From Rutidosis leptorrhynchoides (lineage: Eukaryota; Streptophyta; Magnoliopsida; Asterales; Asteraceae), in assembly GCF_046630445.1 (NCBI RefSeq), contig NC_092333.1, positions 3,992,001 to 4,056,000 of the forward strand: a DNA stretch of 64,000 nucleotides, written 5' to 3'. Position numbers and translations under genes: made by a program. Every line of letters starts with the position of its first letter. Position 1 is the first letter of the stretch. Under the pieces are notes generated by a model that saw only the letters and a program-made list of their open reading frames with translations, was not told the DNA's origin and did not search any database. This document shows, piece after piece, positions 50,169 through 63,978 of this stretch.

Positions 50169-50615
50169 TTATTGAACACGACTCCTCAGATCAACAGGTG
50201 TGTAATCTGATAGAGTTTCAGCTTGCCGATTTACAAACTCTCTCATTTGTTCATTTTGAGCATCAAGTTCTTCGAGTTTGATTTTCATATAATCTAAAGA
50301 ATTTTCAGGCACATAATTTTCCTCGTCTTCTGGTTGTTGAGTTTGGATATATTCTTGGGAATAGTCCCAATTAGAATTGTATTCTTCATAATCCTTCCAT
50401 TCAGGTTCTATGGGTGCATAATTTTCCATAGGAATGTAATAGTAACATTCCCATGTTGAGTGATAATCTTCACAGATTTCACAACCAGTTATTGTTTCGT
50501 CATTCGTGATCCAAGATTGACCGAACAAATTTTCATCAACACTCGTTTGAGAGTATTGATTTAATTGATTTCGGATGTCATAAAGAGTTTCCAAAATATT
50601 CTCGAGATTTTCCAT
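50169..50615 (-). CDS. Gag-like ORF with a knuckle motif, pol-less Athila-like element
   Basis: 148 codons starting MENLENILETLYDIRNQ. It holds CEICEDYHSTWEC (C-x2-C-x3-H-x4-C) at about residues 44-56, close to the first knuckle of Athila gag proteins, then an acidic Trp/Tyr-rich stretch (PEWKDYEEYNSNWDYSQEY) and a helical C-terminus. The capsid domain seen at 24144-25000 of the plus-strand Athila is absent. It lies directly after the leader and primer site, so it is in gag position. It could be a reduced gag that joins a partner's particles. Confidence 0.65.
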   Translation of the reverse strand: MENLENILETLYDIRNQLNQYSQTSVDENLFGQSWITNDETITGCEICEDYHSTWECYYYIPMENYAPIEPEWKDYEEYNSNWDYSQEYIQTQQPEDEENYVPENSLDYMKIKLEELDAQNEQMREFVNRQAETLSDYTPVDLRSRVQ

Positions 50616-51631
50616 AATGCGCTTATTACCAAATTTTAGCTACAATGTGGTGCATTTACTTAATTATCCTATTAGTTATAAAAATAAAAATTATATAAGT
50701 TATCAAATTAATAGACTTTTCTGCTTTTGCCCACGTTTCGAATAGCCAATAGATGCAGCAGGGAGCCAGAACCCTTTAAATCGGAAGCTCACAACTCAGC
50801 CACTAACAAATCCAACTATTACTACGAAGCAGAAAATTTGGATGTCTATCAATTTAACCGCTTAAAATAATTTTTCGTTTGGAAAGTAAAAATCTATGTC
50901 CTAAAAACTAGCGTGTCCAGAAATAAGAAAGAAAAAGATTACGCGTCGAAAAACGTAAAAAAATAAAAATAAAAAAGAAAAACCTCGAAACTTAAAAGTC
51001 TAAAAACTAAATCTAAAAAGTTGCGCCTAAAGGTCTAAAGGTAAATGCAATTTTATTCGGAAAACGGCAATTACTTATAAGGCACTAAAAAAATTAAAGC
51101 GAAAAACGGCGTCGCAAAATTCTAAAGCGCCTAAATCTTAATTCTAAAGAAAAAGCACTTAAAGAATTTTACGGCAAAGCCTAAAAATCTAGAAATATAT
51201 AATAACTACGGCAAAAAATAAGTTTAAAACTAATTACGAACGATAAATATACAAATATTTAAAAAAATACAATTTATAAAAAGCGACAAAATATGATAAA
51301 ATTACTTATTTTTATAAAAATATTATTTTTATATTATTATTTATTAATACAAATTTAATTGAAACTTAAAAACTAATTAAAATAACTAAATTAATTAAAC
51401 TAATTAATAATAATAATAATTAAATCTAACCCTAAATGATTTTTAAATTATAAAAATTAAACCCTAATTCAGCATTAAATACTTACCAGGTTCAGCTGTC
51501 AGATTTCCGTTTTTTTAAATACGATCGCATGGGCCTGGTTTCCATTTTTTTTTTAATTTATATTGTTTTTCTAAAAATATATATAAATATATTTATACAA
51601 AAATGGATTAAAAATATAGCGTTTCGCCGAT
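50616..51631 (-). other. Leader of the pol-less Athila-like element
   Basis: About 1 kb, A-rich on the plus strand, mirroring 22940-24000 ('gcccacgtttcgaatagcc' is the inverse of 'ggctattcgaaacgtgggc'-type sequence near 23765). No ORF. Confidence 0.65.
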
Positions 51632-51649
51632 TCCCCGGCAGCGGTACTA
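51632..51649 (-). other. Primer-binding site of the pol-less Athila-like element
   Basis: The minus strand reads TTAGTACCGCTGCCGGGGA, nearly the same as the plus-strand Athila site, just outside the LTR end at 51656. Confidence 0.88.
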
Positions 51650-51655
51650 AAAACT

Positions 51656-53578
<1,923 letters not shown>

Positions 53579-54536
53579 AATATCCCCATACTTGAACGTT
53601 GCTTGTCCTCAAGCAATACAGAACTTGAAATTAAATTACACGAATCACTTCTTTATTCTTCACACTTTATACATCAGTGATTTTGATACGGTGGTATAAA
53701 CAATGATAGTAACATTTGTGGTTTACAGTCCCACATGACTATAAAAATTTAGATCCTTTAGAAAATTGGATCTTTATGAAAACTTTTGATCTTTTGAAAA
53801 ATTAAGCTAGATTTTACCCTAGACAAGTTTTCCGGAATAACCCTTCACCGGTGTTTGCAAAATGATTTTGTGGGTTGTGTGGGTTTCAGATTTGAAAATT
53901 TTAGCTCAACACTTGCGATTTTGTGTTTCCCACTTGCTAACCTTGTATTTGGAAAGCAACACGTCCAGTTTACTTGTCCCGTATATTACCTTTCGGCAAA
54001 CTACCGTCCGATTGTAAAGGAAAGCAATGAACAAACAACTGTTAAGGCGATGTCTAATGACATGCAGATGTTCATGGTCTACAACGTGTCGGATGCAATT
54101 ACTATCCTTTGTAGGAGCAATAGTAAAGATCACCCTATAATTTATTTTTTTATTTTTTTTTGGTCTGGCACAAGGTCCTGTCTTCGACCATGCTATGCAA
54201 CCACCGTTCTTACAGTTGACACCCGATTTGGTTCAGGTGACCTAATGAATTCCAGGTGAATTCCTAGGATTTTACATTCAATTGTAATGAACGCATTGAA
54301 AATAGGTTTTCAGAAAACAAATCGGTTTTAATTTGTTCAAAATATTTTCTCTTTCAAGCTCGAGTTTAGATTTCATCGAATTCCATGAGTTTGTAATTCT
54401 CAATCTTTAAGGTCAATCTCAAGGATTGAGTAATATCAGGCTTAAAAGCTAATTTTTAATCTTTTAGGAGATTATCCATTCTGGGGGTCTGATTTATTAG
54501 TCTTATCAAGCTAATTTGCACGGCGCCCTCTCCATT
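53579..54536 (-). mobile_element. Partial 3' internal region beyond the LTR
   Basis: A polypurine tract, then sequence matching 44239-44910 and the inverse of about 34990-35880. Similarity stops at 'ctccatttt' (54536). It holds antisense ORF copy 3. Confidence 0.85.
53855..54259 (+). other. Antisense ORF, copy 3
   Basis: 134 open codons antisense to the element: PLANLVFGKQHVQFTC, VYYLSANYRPIVKESNEQ, TVKAMSNDMQMFMV, then a Phe-rich stretch encoded by poly-T. The core up to about 54125 is shared with the copies at 44280-44510 and 35345-35545. Confidence 0.6.
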
Positions 54537-56372
54537 TTGGGTGTATAAAAGTAAGAATAGGTATTATGCTATTAATTAAGTCTCTTGTCCTAAGAGATCA
54601 ATAAATTGATTTCGTTACTTGCTAACATGAATATGTCATCCGAATATATACCCACAAAAGGAAAGATGATGTTTTTAGCCTTACAGGCATCTTCAGTAAT
54701 CTGGATGCATGAAATACATCATGAATGTTACTAAACCCATCTAAAACATTGAGCGCTTATGTCGCAATACAAAGCTGACAGATAGAATGGAAAACATGGT
54801 GATCACAACATATTGCGTGTGTACTTATCCTTGGATGGAATGAAAGCACAGTTCCATAATGTAACTATATCCTTTCAGTTACATGTTGAAGTTAGGAATA
54901 ACATCGACTAGAACAACATATAGTTGCAACCAACGAAAGAAGAAATATATAGAGTAACCACATTAGCGTTATAGACGTTTTAAGCAGTCCCTTCCAGGAG
55001 GATAACAAGATTCATGGATTCTTAAGGTATTTTATATTACATTTTCGAAAGAAAATCGCACGAAAGGTGTGATCTTGGAACGAGAGTGGACTCTTCGAGC
55101 GGGTTGTTCTGAATTTATCCTTATACTTAAGGGGGATGCACGGATGAGAAGCTATGTGAACCCTAGGTCATAAAGAATGGTTACTCCCAAAAGAATCTCA
55201 CTTCAAAAGTGATTTCTTGTACCTCAATATACTGATTCATAGAGATGATGTTGACGAGGGTATCGCAATTAGCCGTGAAATATTGAGAGTAGAAACCTAC
55301 CTAGTGCCTTTCCTACAATGAGGTGACCACTGAGTGTACCCCAGAAAACTAATATATCGGCCCGCGTTTTTGTCATGTCTAACCTTAAAAGGAACATTTT
55401 ATGAGCGCAAAGACTTCCTAACAAATTTTATAAAACTGCCATCCAAAGTGGCTCAAAAGTTTTTAACAAAGATCTTAATGGTAAGTTTCATCCCTAACGG
55501 AGGGCGAGAAGGAGTGTGGTCCATACATGGTGTAGTCTAATACGAAAACCTTTAATAAATTCAACCAAGAAAGTTTTGAAAAACCTTTAAACGTTTGATG
55601 TGACAACGTAAACAAAACGAAACTCTTAGTAAATTTTGAAGTATGTACACGTGTACCATTTTGCACAAAACTATTTGTCTTAAGTTAAACAACTCAATAA
55701 AGGAGCAATTTTTAAATAATTTGAAGGTATAACTTAGTACGTACTAACCAAAATAAGTAAAGGTAAATTTATTAGCTTAACTATATACATACATATATGA
55801 TTTTATAAATCGCATAAGTCTTGTGAGGACCGCACAAATAAACAACGTGTAAAAATTTTGATAAACATAGTTTTTCGTATTTCAGAGGTTACGAGTTGAA
55901 AAAGATCGAGTGAAAAATCTTTGAATCATCGGGTGACATGTTACTAGGTAATGAAAACTAATAAATTAAATGTAGTTTTGATAACATAAGTCTTTGGGCC
56001 AAAAATGTTCACGTGCGAAGCCGTTGCTAAAAAGTGAGATATGAACGATAGAGCATGAGAATGAGAAGTTAATCGTTTCTTGACTTTGCAAAAAGCCACA
56101 CAGGTTATGACTAATATTAAAGTCGAAATACCGATGGTATTAATATCACTAAATGAGAATCCCCTGGAATAAGTCAGGGCTTAGAGTTATGTAAGAAAAA
56201 GCATCGTTCCAACAGGTGTGGAAAATAAGATCCTTGGGGTAACGCAATAATTTTGAATGGTTTAAGTGTTAGTGGATGCCCGAAGGCTCTGCATAACGTG
56301 GTAGTGAGTGCCTTTATCACACACACACACACACACACACACACATAAATCTCTCGATTTCGACGGTCGTAA
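54537..56372. other. Unassigned 1.8-kb interval
   Basis: Less AT-rich than its surroundings, with no convincing ORF, RNA or repeat end. It includes (CA)14 at 56318-56345. It may be old retrotransposon internal sequence or ancestral flank. I see nothing decisive. Confidence 0.5.
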
Positions 56373-57705
56373 TGAGACGACCCGTCCTAATCCATCAGGA
56401 CGAATACATTACATTTGGTTACATCGCGAGGTACTTGACCTCTATATGATACATTTTACAAACATTGCATTCATTTTTAAAAGACAAACTTTCATTACAT
56501 CGAAAGTTGACGGCATGCATACCATTTCATAATATATCCAACTATAATTGAGTTAATAATAATCTTGATGAACTCAACGACTCGAATGCAACGTCTTTTG
56601 AAATATGTCATGAATGACTCCAAGTAATATCTCTAAAATGAGCAAATGCACATCGGAAGATTTCTTTCGTACCTGAGAATAAAAATGCTTTCAAGTGTCT
56701 ACCAAAAGGTTGGTGAGTTCATTAGTTTATCATAAATAATCATTTCATAATTTTAATAGACCACAAGATTTGATATTTCCATTTCTCATAAACATACGTC
56801 CCATGCATAGAGACAAAAATCATTCATATGGATTGAACACCTGGTAACCGACATTAACAAGATGCATATAAGAATATCCCCTATCATTCCGGGACATCCA
56901 TCGGACATGATAAAATAACATCGAAGTACTAAAGCATCCGCTACAATGGATAGGGTTTGTTAGGCCCAATAGATCTATCTTTAGGATTCGCGTCAATTAG
57001 TAGACTGGTTTACTAATTCTTAGGCTACCAAGCAAAAGGGGCATATTCGGCTTCGATTATTCAACCATATAATGTAGTTTCAATTACTTGTGTCTATTTC
57101 GTAAAACATTTATAAAAGCGCATGTATTCTCAGTCCCAAAAATATATATATTGCAAAAGCATTTAAAAGGGGAGTAATGAAACTCACAATACGATATTTT
57201 GTAGTAAAAATATGCATACGACGATACTGAACAATGCAGGGTTGGCCTCGGATTCACGAACCTATATCATTTATATATATTAAAACATATACTTGTAATC
57301 GAATAAATTTAGATATTATTATTAGTGATATAATTGTTATAGTTAATAATTTATAGGTTTCCTTAATAATTTAATTAAATATATCTACTTTATATACTTT
57401 AGATAAATAATTAGTAAAAATATTAATATGGTTATGTTACATGTATTAAATGTAGTTATTTATATTTATAAAAATATTTGTTTGTTATTATAATGATAAT
57501 ATAGTAATGATAGTAATAATAATATTAATAACTTTATTTAATTTGTAACTTAATAATTTCTATAATAATATTGGTATCTATAATCATAATAATAATAATA
57601 ATGATAAAAATTAATAATAATAATGTTAATAATAATTTTTACTAATAAAGTTAATTTTGAACTATCATGATAGTAATAATATTTATATTCCTAGTAAAAC
57701 TTAAA

Positions 57706-57827
<122 letters not shown>

Positions 57828-57892
57828 ATAATAATAATAATAATATAATCATAATTAGAAAACTACCCTATAAGCCCTCTTTAAAAAAAATT

Positions 57893-57965
57893 GCCCAAAG
57901 CCGGGCTCGAACCCGAGACCTCTCGGTTAACTAATAACACCATTAACCACTCCGCTGTCACTTGC
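57893..57965 (-). mobile_element. tRNA-derived SINE-like head
   Basis: The minus strand reads GCAAGTGACAGCGGAGTGGTT, AATGGTGTTATTAGTTAACC, GAGAGGTCTCGGGTTCGAGCC, CGGCTTTGGGC. GAGTGGTTAATGG resembles a pol III A box and GGTTCGAGCCC (57903-57913) is a perfect B box. The stems needed for a real tRNA do not pair well, and sequence continues into a T-run and AT-rich tail, as in a SINE. Neither solo LTR of this family in the window has it. Confidence 0.65.
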
Positions 57966-60041
57966 TTTTCTGAATTAGATCACAAGTTATTTCTATTTAT
58001 TCTTATTTCTATTTTCCTTCTTCTTTTAAAACTCATTGCATCATCGTGATTCATTCACAATCCTAACAATCTGTATCCTCATCATTCATAAGTTGATAAC
58101 ATCATTTTCCATCTCCATTATCATAATCATAAAATTGTATTATTATTATCTTAATCTTGTATCATTATCATATTCCCCATTAACCTTAATACCCCAACAT
58201 CATACAATTGTTATCATCATTCTTATCCACATCAATCTTTTTTTTTATAGCGTATAACTTAGGATGCTATATAGAAACAGAATCGTGAGGCTGCAGCAAC
58301 AGCTACAGCGAAGATTGCAGTTTCACACAATAAAACACTCGACTACCAGTTCATGTTCGGTTATGATAGAAACTGAATCACTATTGTTCACAGCCCAACT
58401 AATGAATTCTCGGCCCAATCTCATTAGTCAAGTTAACGGCCCAATCTCATTATACATACATGACCCGGTGAAATAAATTAATAGTTTTGCTTTCTACTTT
58501 AATTGGTTAATGTCGAGCAACCATAGGATCCCCTTGCTTTATTACTTTCCATTATTGAATCAATCATCATCATTATTATTAAATCACCATTACTAAAATA
58601 ACATTATTATCATTTTTCATGTCACTGTAATAGAAAGTAGCAAAGAAAAGAGGCCGGCAACAGTAATCTAGATGTTTTGTTTGGTTTTGTGAGTTCATTT
58701 AAAACGGAAAGAGGAATCAGAAACAAAAGAAAGAAGAAGGAAAAAAATATATCGATAATGATGGTGGCGGATTTTTGTTTGGTTTCGATCGAGTGATGAA
58801 AGTAGTTGTCGATGGTGGTGCAAAGGTGGTGAGGGCAATGATTTGATCGAAACTATAACAGAAAATTAACATGAGTATTGTGGTTTTTGAAATGATAACC
58901 AAACACAAGAGTAGTGATTAAAGTGGTTGCTTACTTTCTTTAGAGTTGATGATGGAATTCAGTTATGGTAAGGGTATTCACGGCAGCAACAATTCAAGTG
59001 ATTTTGGCTGGAATATCGAACAAAAACAGTACTCCTTTGGTTTGGTTTTTTTTTATTCGAGTAGAACAACAAGGTAGCAGTAAGTCGATGGTTATGGTTT
59101 GTAGGTGAGCTTGTTATATGGGACAAGCAGTAGCATGATCGGGTAAGTGCAGCAGTTCATAATAGTTTGTTGGTGATTGATTGATGGTTGTTCATAGTGG
59201 TGTATGGTCATGTTTGAAGAAGAGAGGGAGGTAGATGATTGATACATTCAAGGTATATATCCAATATATGTGTGTATATATAGTATGAGATAAAGAGATT
59301 AAAGATGGTGGTTGTTTGGTCATCACCGTGAACCTTATGGTAGTGAAGGGAGGTGATAGTAGCTGGTAGTTGAAGGTGGCTCGAGCATGGTGGCAATTTA
59401 GTAGGTGGAGTAGGCAAGTGTTAATGGTGCAGTGGGTTTGATCAAAGAAGGAAGAAGTAAGAATGTAATGGTGATTGTTTTATAGTGCTCAATTTAGTAG
59501 ACAAGGATATCAATCAAGAATAGAAAAGAGAATAAAATAATAAAAGTTGGAATTGATTTCTAACTGAATTTGGGATGGATCGATTGTCTTATAGCAGTGA
59601 GATATTCGATTCCATTGCTTTTAACAGACAGAAAAATATAATTTGATAAGGATGTACAACAGATTCTTGTACTCATATGATTTTTATATATTAATTTAAA
59701 TTTAATAAATAAATAGAAATATACTAATACTAATAATAATAAATAATAAATATGATAATAATAATTATTAATAATAATGTTTAATAATGATATTAATACA
59801 ATAATAATATTAATATTAACAATCACAATAATTATAAATTTTTTAATATTTTTAGTAATAATAATATTAATATTAATAATAGTAATAATGATAATAATAA
59901 CATAACAACTATATTGTAACTTGTAATTAATTTAATATACAAATATCACACATTAATATTTTTGTAATATTTAATAACTATATATTATATATAATAATAT
60001 ATTTTGAACATTTATTATTTATTACAATATACATATAATAA

Positions 60042-60049
<8 letters not shown>
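57966..60049 (-). other. Middle of the Tekay-like LTR, no gene
   Basis: Moderately complex sequence including 'cggcccaatctcatta' repeats near 58410-58455 and GGTGG-rich minus-strand Pro/Thr-rich small ORFs (58717-58908, 59208-59417) that I do not regard as genes. It probably includes the transcribed R/U5 part. Confidence 0.5.
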
Positions 60050-60124
<75 letters not shown>

Positions 60125-60222
60125 ACAACAAGATTATTATCTTATATACTATTTTACATTTATAATTCAAATAGTAAATTTGTATCTTATCATTTCAAAT
60201 TATTATACATACCTTTATTTAT

Positions 60223-60258
<36 letters not shown>

Positions 60259-61401
60259 TACAATTGTTCGTGAATAGTCGGAGATAGTCGAAAGGTCAAA
60301 TGATTTCATTAAAATAGATCACAAATTTTGAGATTCAATCAAATAGACTTTGCTTATCGTGTTGAAATCATATAAAGATTATGTTTAAATTTGATCGGAA
60401 ATTTTCGGGTCGTCACAGTACCTACCCGTTAAAGAAATTTCGTCCCGAAATTTGAATGTGGTCGTCATGGCTAACAATAAAAGTGTTTTCATGACGAATA
60501 TGAGTTGATAACTAGCGTTTTATCATTATTGAATAATATAGATAAAACGATTCGATTTTGCGAAGAGTACGGATGAAGCTATCACAAAAGAGTGAAATGA
60601 AGTAAATAGATATTCGTCTTATCTTTTGATGTAGTCACTGTTGAATTCTGGAATTCAAGGAATTTTAGAGGAAATCTTTGTAATAAGATTTGGTTCTTCG
60701 GTAATCAAAGAAATTAGGATCCTCTTTGGTTAAATAAGATAATCGGATTTGATTTCTCTGTCGGATATTTTATTATAAATCCACCCTCTTCATTTCCTTT
60801 ATATTTTGGAGTTCCAACCTTTTGTTCTCTCTTTCCGACTTTAAGTCAAGCGAATAATGGTCCAGAATTCGTAGGTATGAAGTTTCAAATGAACATGACT
60901 AACGTTCTAAGAGATAGATTGTAATAGCACGACTTTGATTGGTTAAATTACCAAAAGTCCAGAGAAAAGATAGAACTATCAAGAAAGATGTTCTTGATAT
61001 GTTTAGAGATTAGGTATAATGTAAGAGTCATGTAACATAGCACATGATGACGTTATAATCTGTGAATCATCATATTTCATTAGAAACTCAGCATGACTTA
61101 CTGTAATATAATCACGTTGATCAAGTGTCATTATATTATACTAACTCATGCATCAGTTTCCAACACTACTTCAAAACATATATTTTTTAAACTCGAAAGT
61201 TTACAGAATATAGAAACTAAACAGTTTCCTTTCTGATGTAACACTGATATTGCGAAGAGATAAATGATTTCAGATAAGAATAGTTATGAAAATATCTTCA
61301 GAAATATCGAGGATATTTATAATAAAAGATACAATGATATCTTAGAATTTTAGAATCAAATTGTGATGAAGAAATTCATTCCCGATGATTTAGAGCGATT
61401 A

Positions 61402-61620
61402 AGGAGCAAGATATTCGCTAAAGATTTCATCAGAAACAGAATCATCAGGATTCTTTATGTACAAGTTTAGTCCTTGTGATTTGTCCACAGCCTCCTTCAT
61501 AATTTCGCATAATCCGCTTTTTGGTACTAAATTTCTATTGAGCGTTTCCAACACTCCATTCTTTATCATTATACTTTCGACGGTTAAGGTCGTTTATGGT
61601 TGTCTACCATTTTTTTTTTT
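61402..61620 (-). pseudogene. Second poly(A)-binding protein fragment (same interval)
   Basis: The minus strand from 61500 reads MKEAVDKSQGLNLYIKNPDD then SVSDEIFSEYLAP and a stop. Upstream, about 61519-61583, is TINDLNRRKYNDKEWSVGNA-Q, then a stop, and a disordered part between. These match the RRM3 end and the linker-RRM4 start of plant poly(A)-binding proteins (DKEWYVG.AQ; KEAADK...NLYVKNLDD.ISD). The interval is the same as at 14379-14596, and the two share VDKS-G-NLYIK and DD-VSDE rather than the usual ISD, which suggests a common captured source. It is more decayed than the first copy. The surrounding sequence is retrotransposon-like. Confidence 0.75.
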
Positions 61621-62379
61621 GCGGCTTCATTCCGCTTTTTCAAACTTTGGAGTATTGATTCGTAGAATGGGTGCTTTTCAGAATTTCAGAATGAAAGATC
61701 ATGATTCTACAAGATAATCAATTATTATATGTATACATATAACTGTTGATGTAGACGTGTTGCGAGATTTCAAAATACTGATTGCTAATTCCCGGTAATT
61801 GATGTGGTAATTCTCGTTATAAGATGTGGATGAGTATATTAATAGGTTTTAACGAACAATTATAGTGGTTCTTCGGAGAGACTTAAGCCAATGAGTAATG
61901 AAGTTACTGGTAAGTTTACTGCTGATGTGATGGAATATAAAGGGTTCTCCGGTAACGATGATGAAAGGTAAACTTATATATGAAAGTTATAATAAGGTGT
62001 ATTCGAATGAAAGATTGAAGTTGATTTGCTGGAGCTGTGACAAAATTGACTAATTTGAAAAAGAATTGCAACGTTATTTTTGGTAATAACACTGCCAAAG
62101 GAGCTAGCACAGATACGTGTTAAACATTTACTCAGGTTCCGAGTGTTTTCAGGTGCATAACTATATACATAAATCTTTCTTCTCGTAGATGAAGTGCGGT
62201 TGGTTCATCCTCTCGATTGAGGTGTTTTCAAGAATCATGAAAGGTTTGAACGCAGATTGTAATCGTCAAGATACAAATGAGGTTTAAGATGAAATTAAGT
62301 GGCAAACTTGAAGAATTGTTTAGTTTCATATGTTATAATCAATATTTTAATTCATTTTAATTATCCAATGTTATTAGTC

Positions 62380-62720
62380 CACAGTCGATAGTCCACAGTT
62401 AACAGTCCAATAATTCATATATAGTTTAATATATAATATTCGAATTAATTAATACGTATCGTGACCCGTGTACATGTCTCAGACTCTATCACAACTCAAA
62501 GTATATATATTATTGTAGAATCAACCTCAATCCTGTATAGCTAACTCGATTATTACTGCATATAGAGTGTCTATGGTTATGTCAAAACCTTGTATACGTG
62601 TCCCGATATTTAAAGTGCGTAAAATAAATAACATAAATTAAATGACGATAAATAAAATTGCGAGAATATAAATTGCGAGAATATAAATTGCGATAATTAA
62701 ATTGCGATAAATAAAATGTA
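62380..62720. mobile_element. Mosaic of two LTR fragments
   Basis: 62390-62610 matches 26310-26560 of the solo LTR ('caacctcaatcctgtatagctaactc', 'tatagagtgtctatggtt'). From 62611 the sequence switches to 'tttaaagtgcgtaaaataaa' and 'aaattgcgataattaaattgcg', which belongs to the Athila-like LTR (compare the inverse of 22560-22680). The two families are joined without a spacer. Confidence 0.7.
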
Positions 62721-63129
62721 ATCAGTTAGCTAGGAACAGTTAGCGTGGATTCTTAACAAAATTTTTCATAGTTAATTTGTTTGTTTCTAACAAATTTTAT
62801 TTTGTCCAATGTTTTCTTCATTATGCCACTTGTTGGATTCTGATAGGTCAAAATCCAAATATAAAATTGAATGAAAATGGTTATTCTGTGGTGAACGGAT
62901 TCGTATCTTTGTAGATGTAAGTAGGATAGTAAATGAATGTTGAATCAGATTTGAAGAATGTACAGTGTAACTTATTAATGTGAAATCTAAATATTCCTTG
63001 GGTATTACCTACCCGTTAAAATATTTTCACCATTAACAGTTTGTACAAAAGAATTTTTAATTACAATCTTTATGAAAATATACTTTCATATATATTTTTT
63101 CTTCAGATGTAATATAGATTTAATGAGTT

Positions 63130-63760
63130 AATATAATATTAACCTCATTTGATTTACCGTTAGAACTAGAATACATAATCTCTAAAACATTAGAGATTAC
63201 ATAATCGCCATGAAGAACGAAGATAATTGATGTAGAACGATACGTAGAACGATGATTATACTCGAGGTACAGAATGAGATGTTGAGGCATGGATTATTGA
63301 TGGTACTGGTGCTGTTACTGATGGTACTGTTGGTGCTGATGATGTTGCTGAAGCTGGTAAATTTTGCACCATATTCTCCAAAAATCATTACTCATGTGCG
63401 AAGATCATTGACTTCTTCAATTACTCCGGGATAATTGTCGGTAAGAACGAGCGAATGACTAAGGTTTAGAATCTGAGATATTATGTAATCATGATGAGAT
63501 ATTCGGGAAATGAGGGTGAAAATGATATTTCGGACTGGTTCACCGATAAATGCTTCGGGTTCTTCGCCAAGAGGTGAATTTGGTTGATGGAAAGGATCAC
63601 CTTCTTTTTGTCTCCAATATTTAAGTAGACTACGAACCCATCAAATGAATTGGGGATGGCTGATTGGTTGATTCATTCTGGTGACCCTGCTTCCGGAGCT
63701 TAGGTGAACATCCATGTCGGAATTCGAGGAATTCGAACTGGTTGGGGGATTCATCTCGTA
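63130..63760 (-). pseudogene. Decayed unknown coding stretch in Tekay-like 3' region
   Basis: Minus-strand reading gives protein-like pieces: GEEPEAFIGEPVRNIIFTLI at about 63500-63570, NMVQNLPASATSSAPTVPSV at about 63320-63376 followed by more Ala/Pro/Ser/Val-rich text, and NQFEFLEFRHGC near 63720. I recall similar stretches in daisy-family retrotransposon-derived transcripts but know no function. It is treated as a fossil of an element ORF. The link between pieces is not established. Confidence 0.4.
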
Positions 63761-63906
63761 CGATCAGATGAAGGATTTTCGATAAGAAATAGATTATAGG
63801 ATGTAGATTAGTACCATGTAATACATAATTTACATATGCATATATAATACTAAAATCCCATAAGTTACGGTGGAATCTACGAAAGTTGTCAGGCAAAGTC
63901 TACAGT

Positions 63907-63978
63907 AGCAGATACGCTAAGATATGAATTATCAGATACTCTAAGATATGAATTAGCAGATACGCTAAGATATGAATT
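63907..63978. repeat. 24-bp tandem repeat, three copies
   Basis: 'agcagatacgctaagatatg' plus 'aatt' at 63907, 63931 (three changes) and 63955, possibly continuing in degraded form to the window end. Confidence 0.95.

Noticed and set aside
54537-56372. Possible host gene in the unassigned interval
   Set aside because: Frames are short, without domain wording or splice-consistent exons that I could defend.
57893-57965. Functional tRNA gene on the minus strand
   Set aside because: B box is good, but acceptor and anticodon stems do not pair convincingly and it lies in an LTR. SINE-like is more likely.
58036-59417. Small ORFs on both strands (58036-58257, 58264-58476, 58717-58908, 59208-59417)
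   Set aside because: They lie inside a 4-kb LTR, have no recognisable domain and low-complexity composition.
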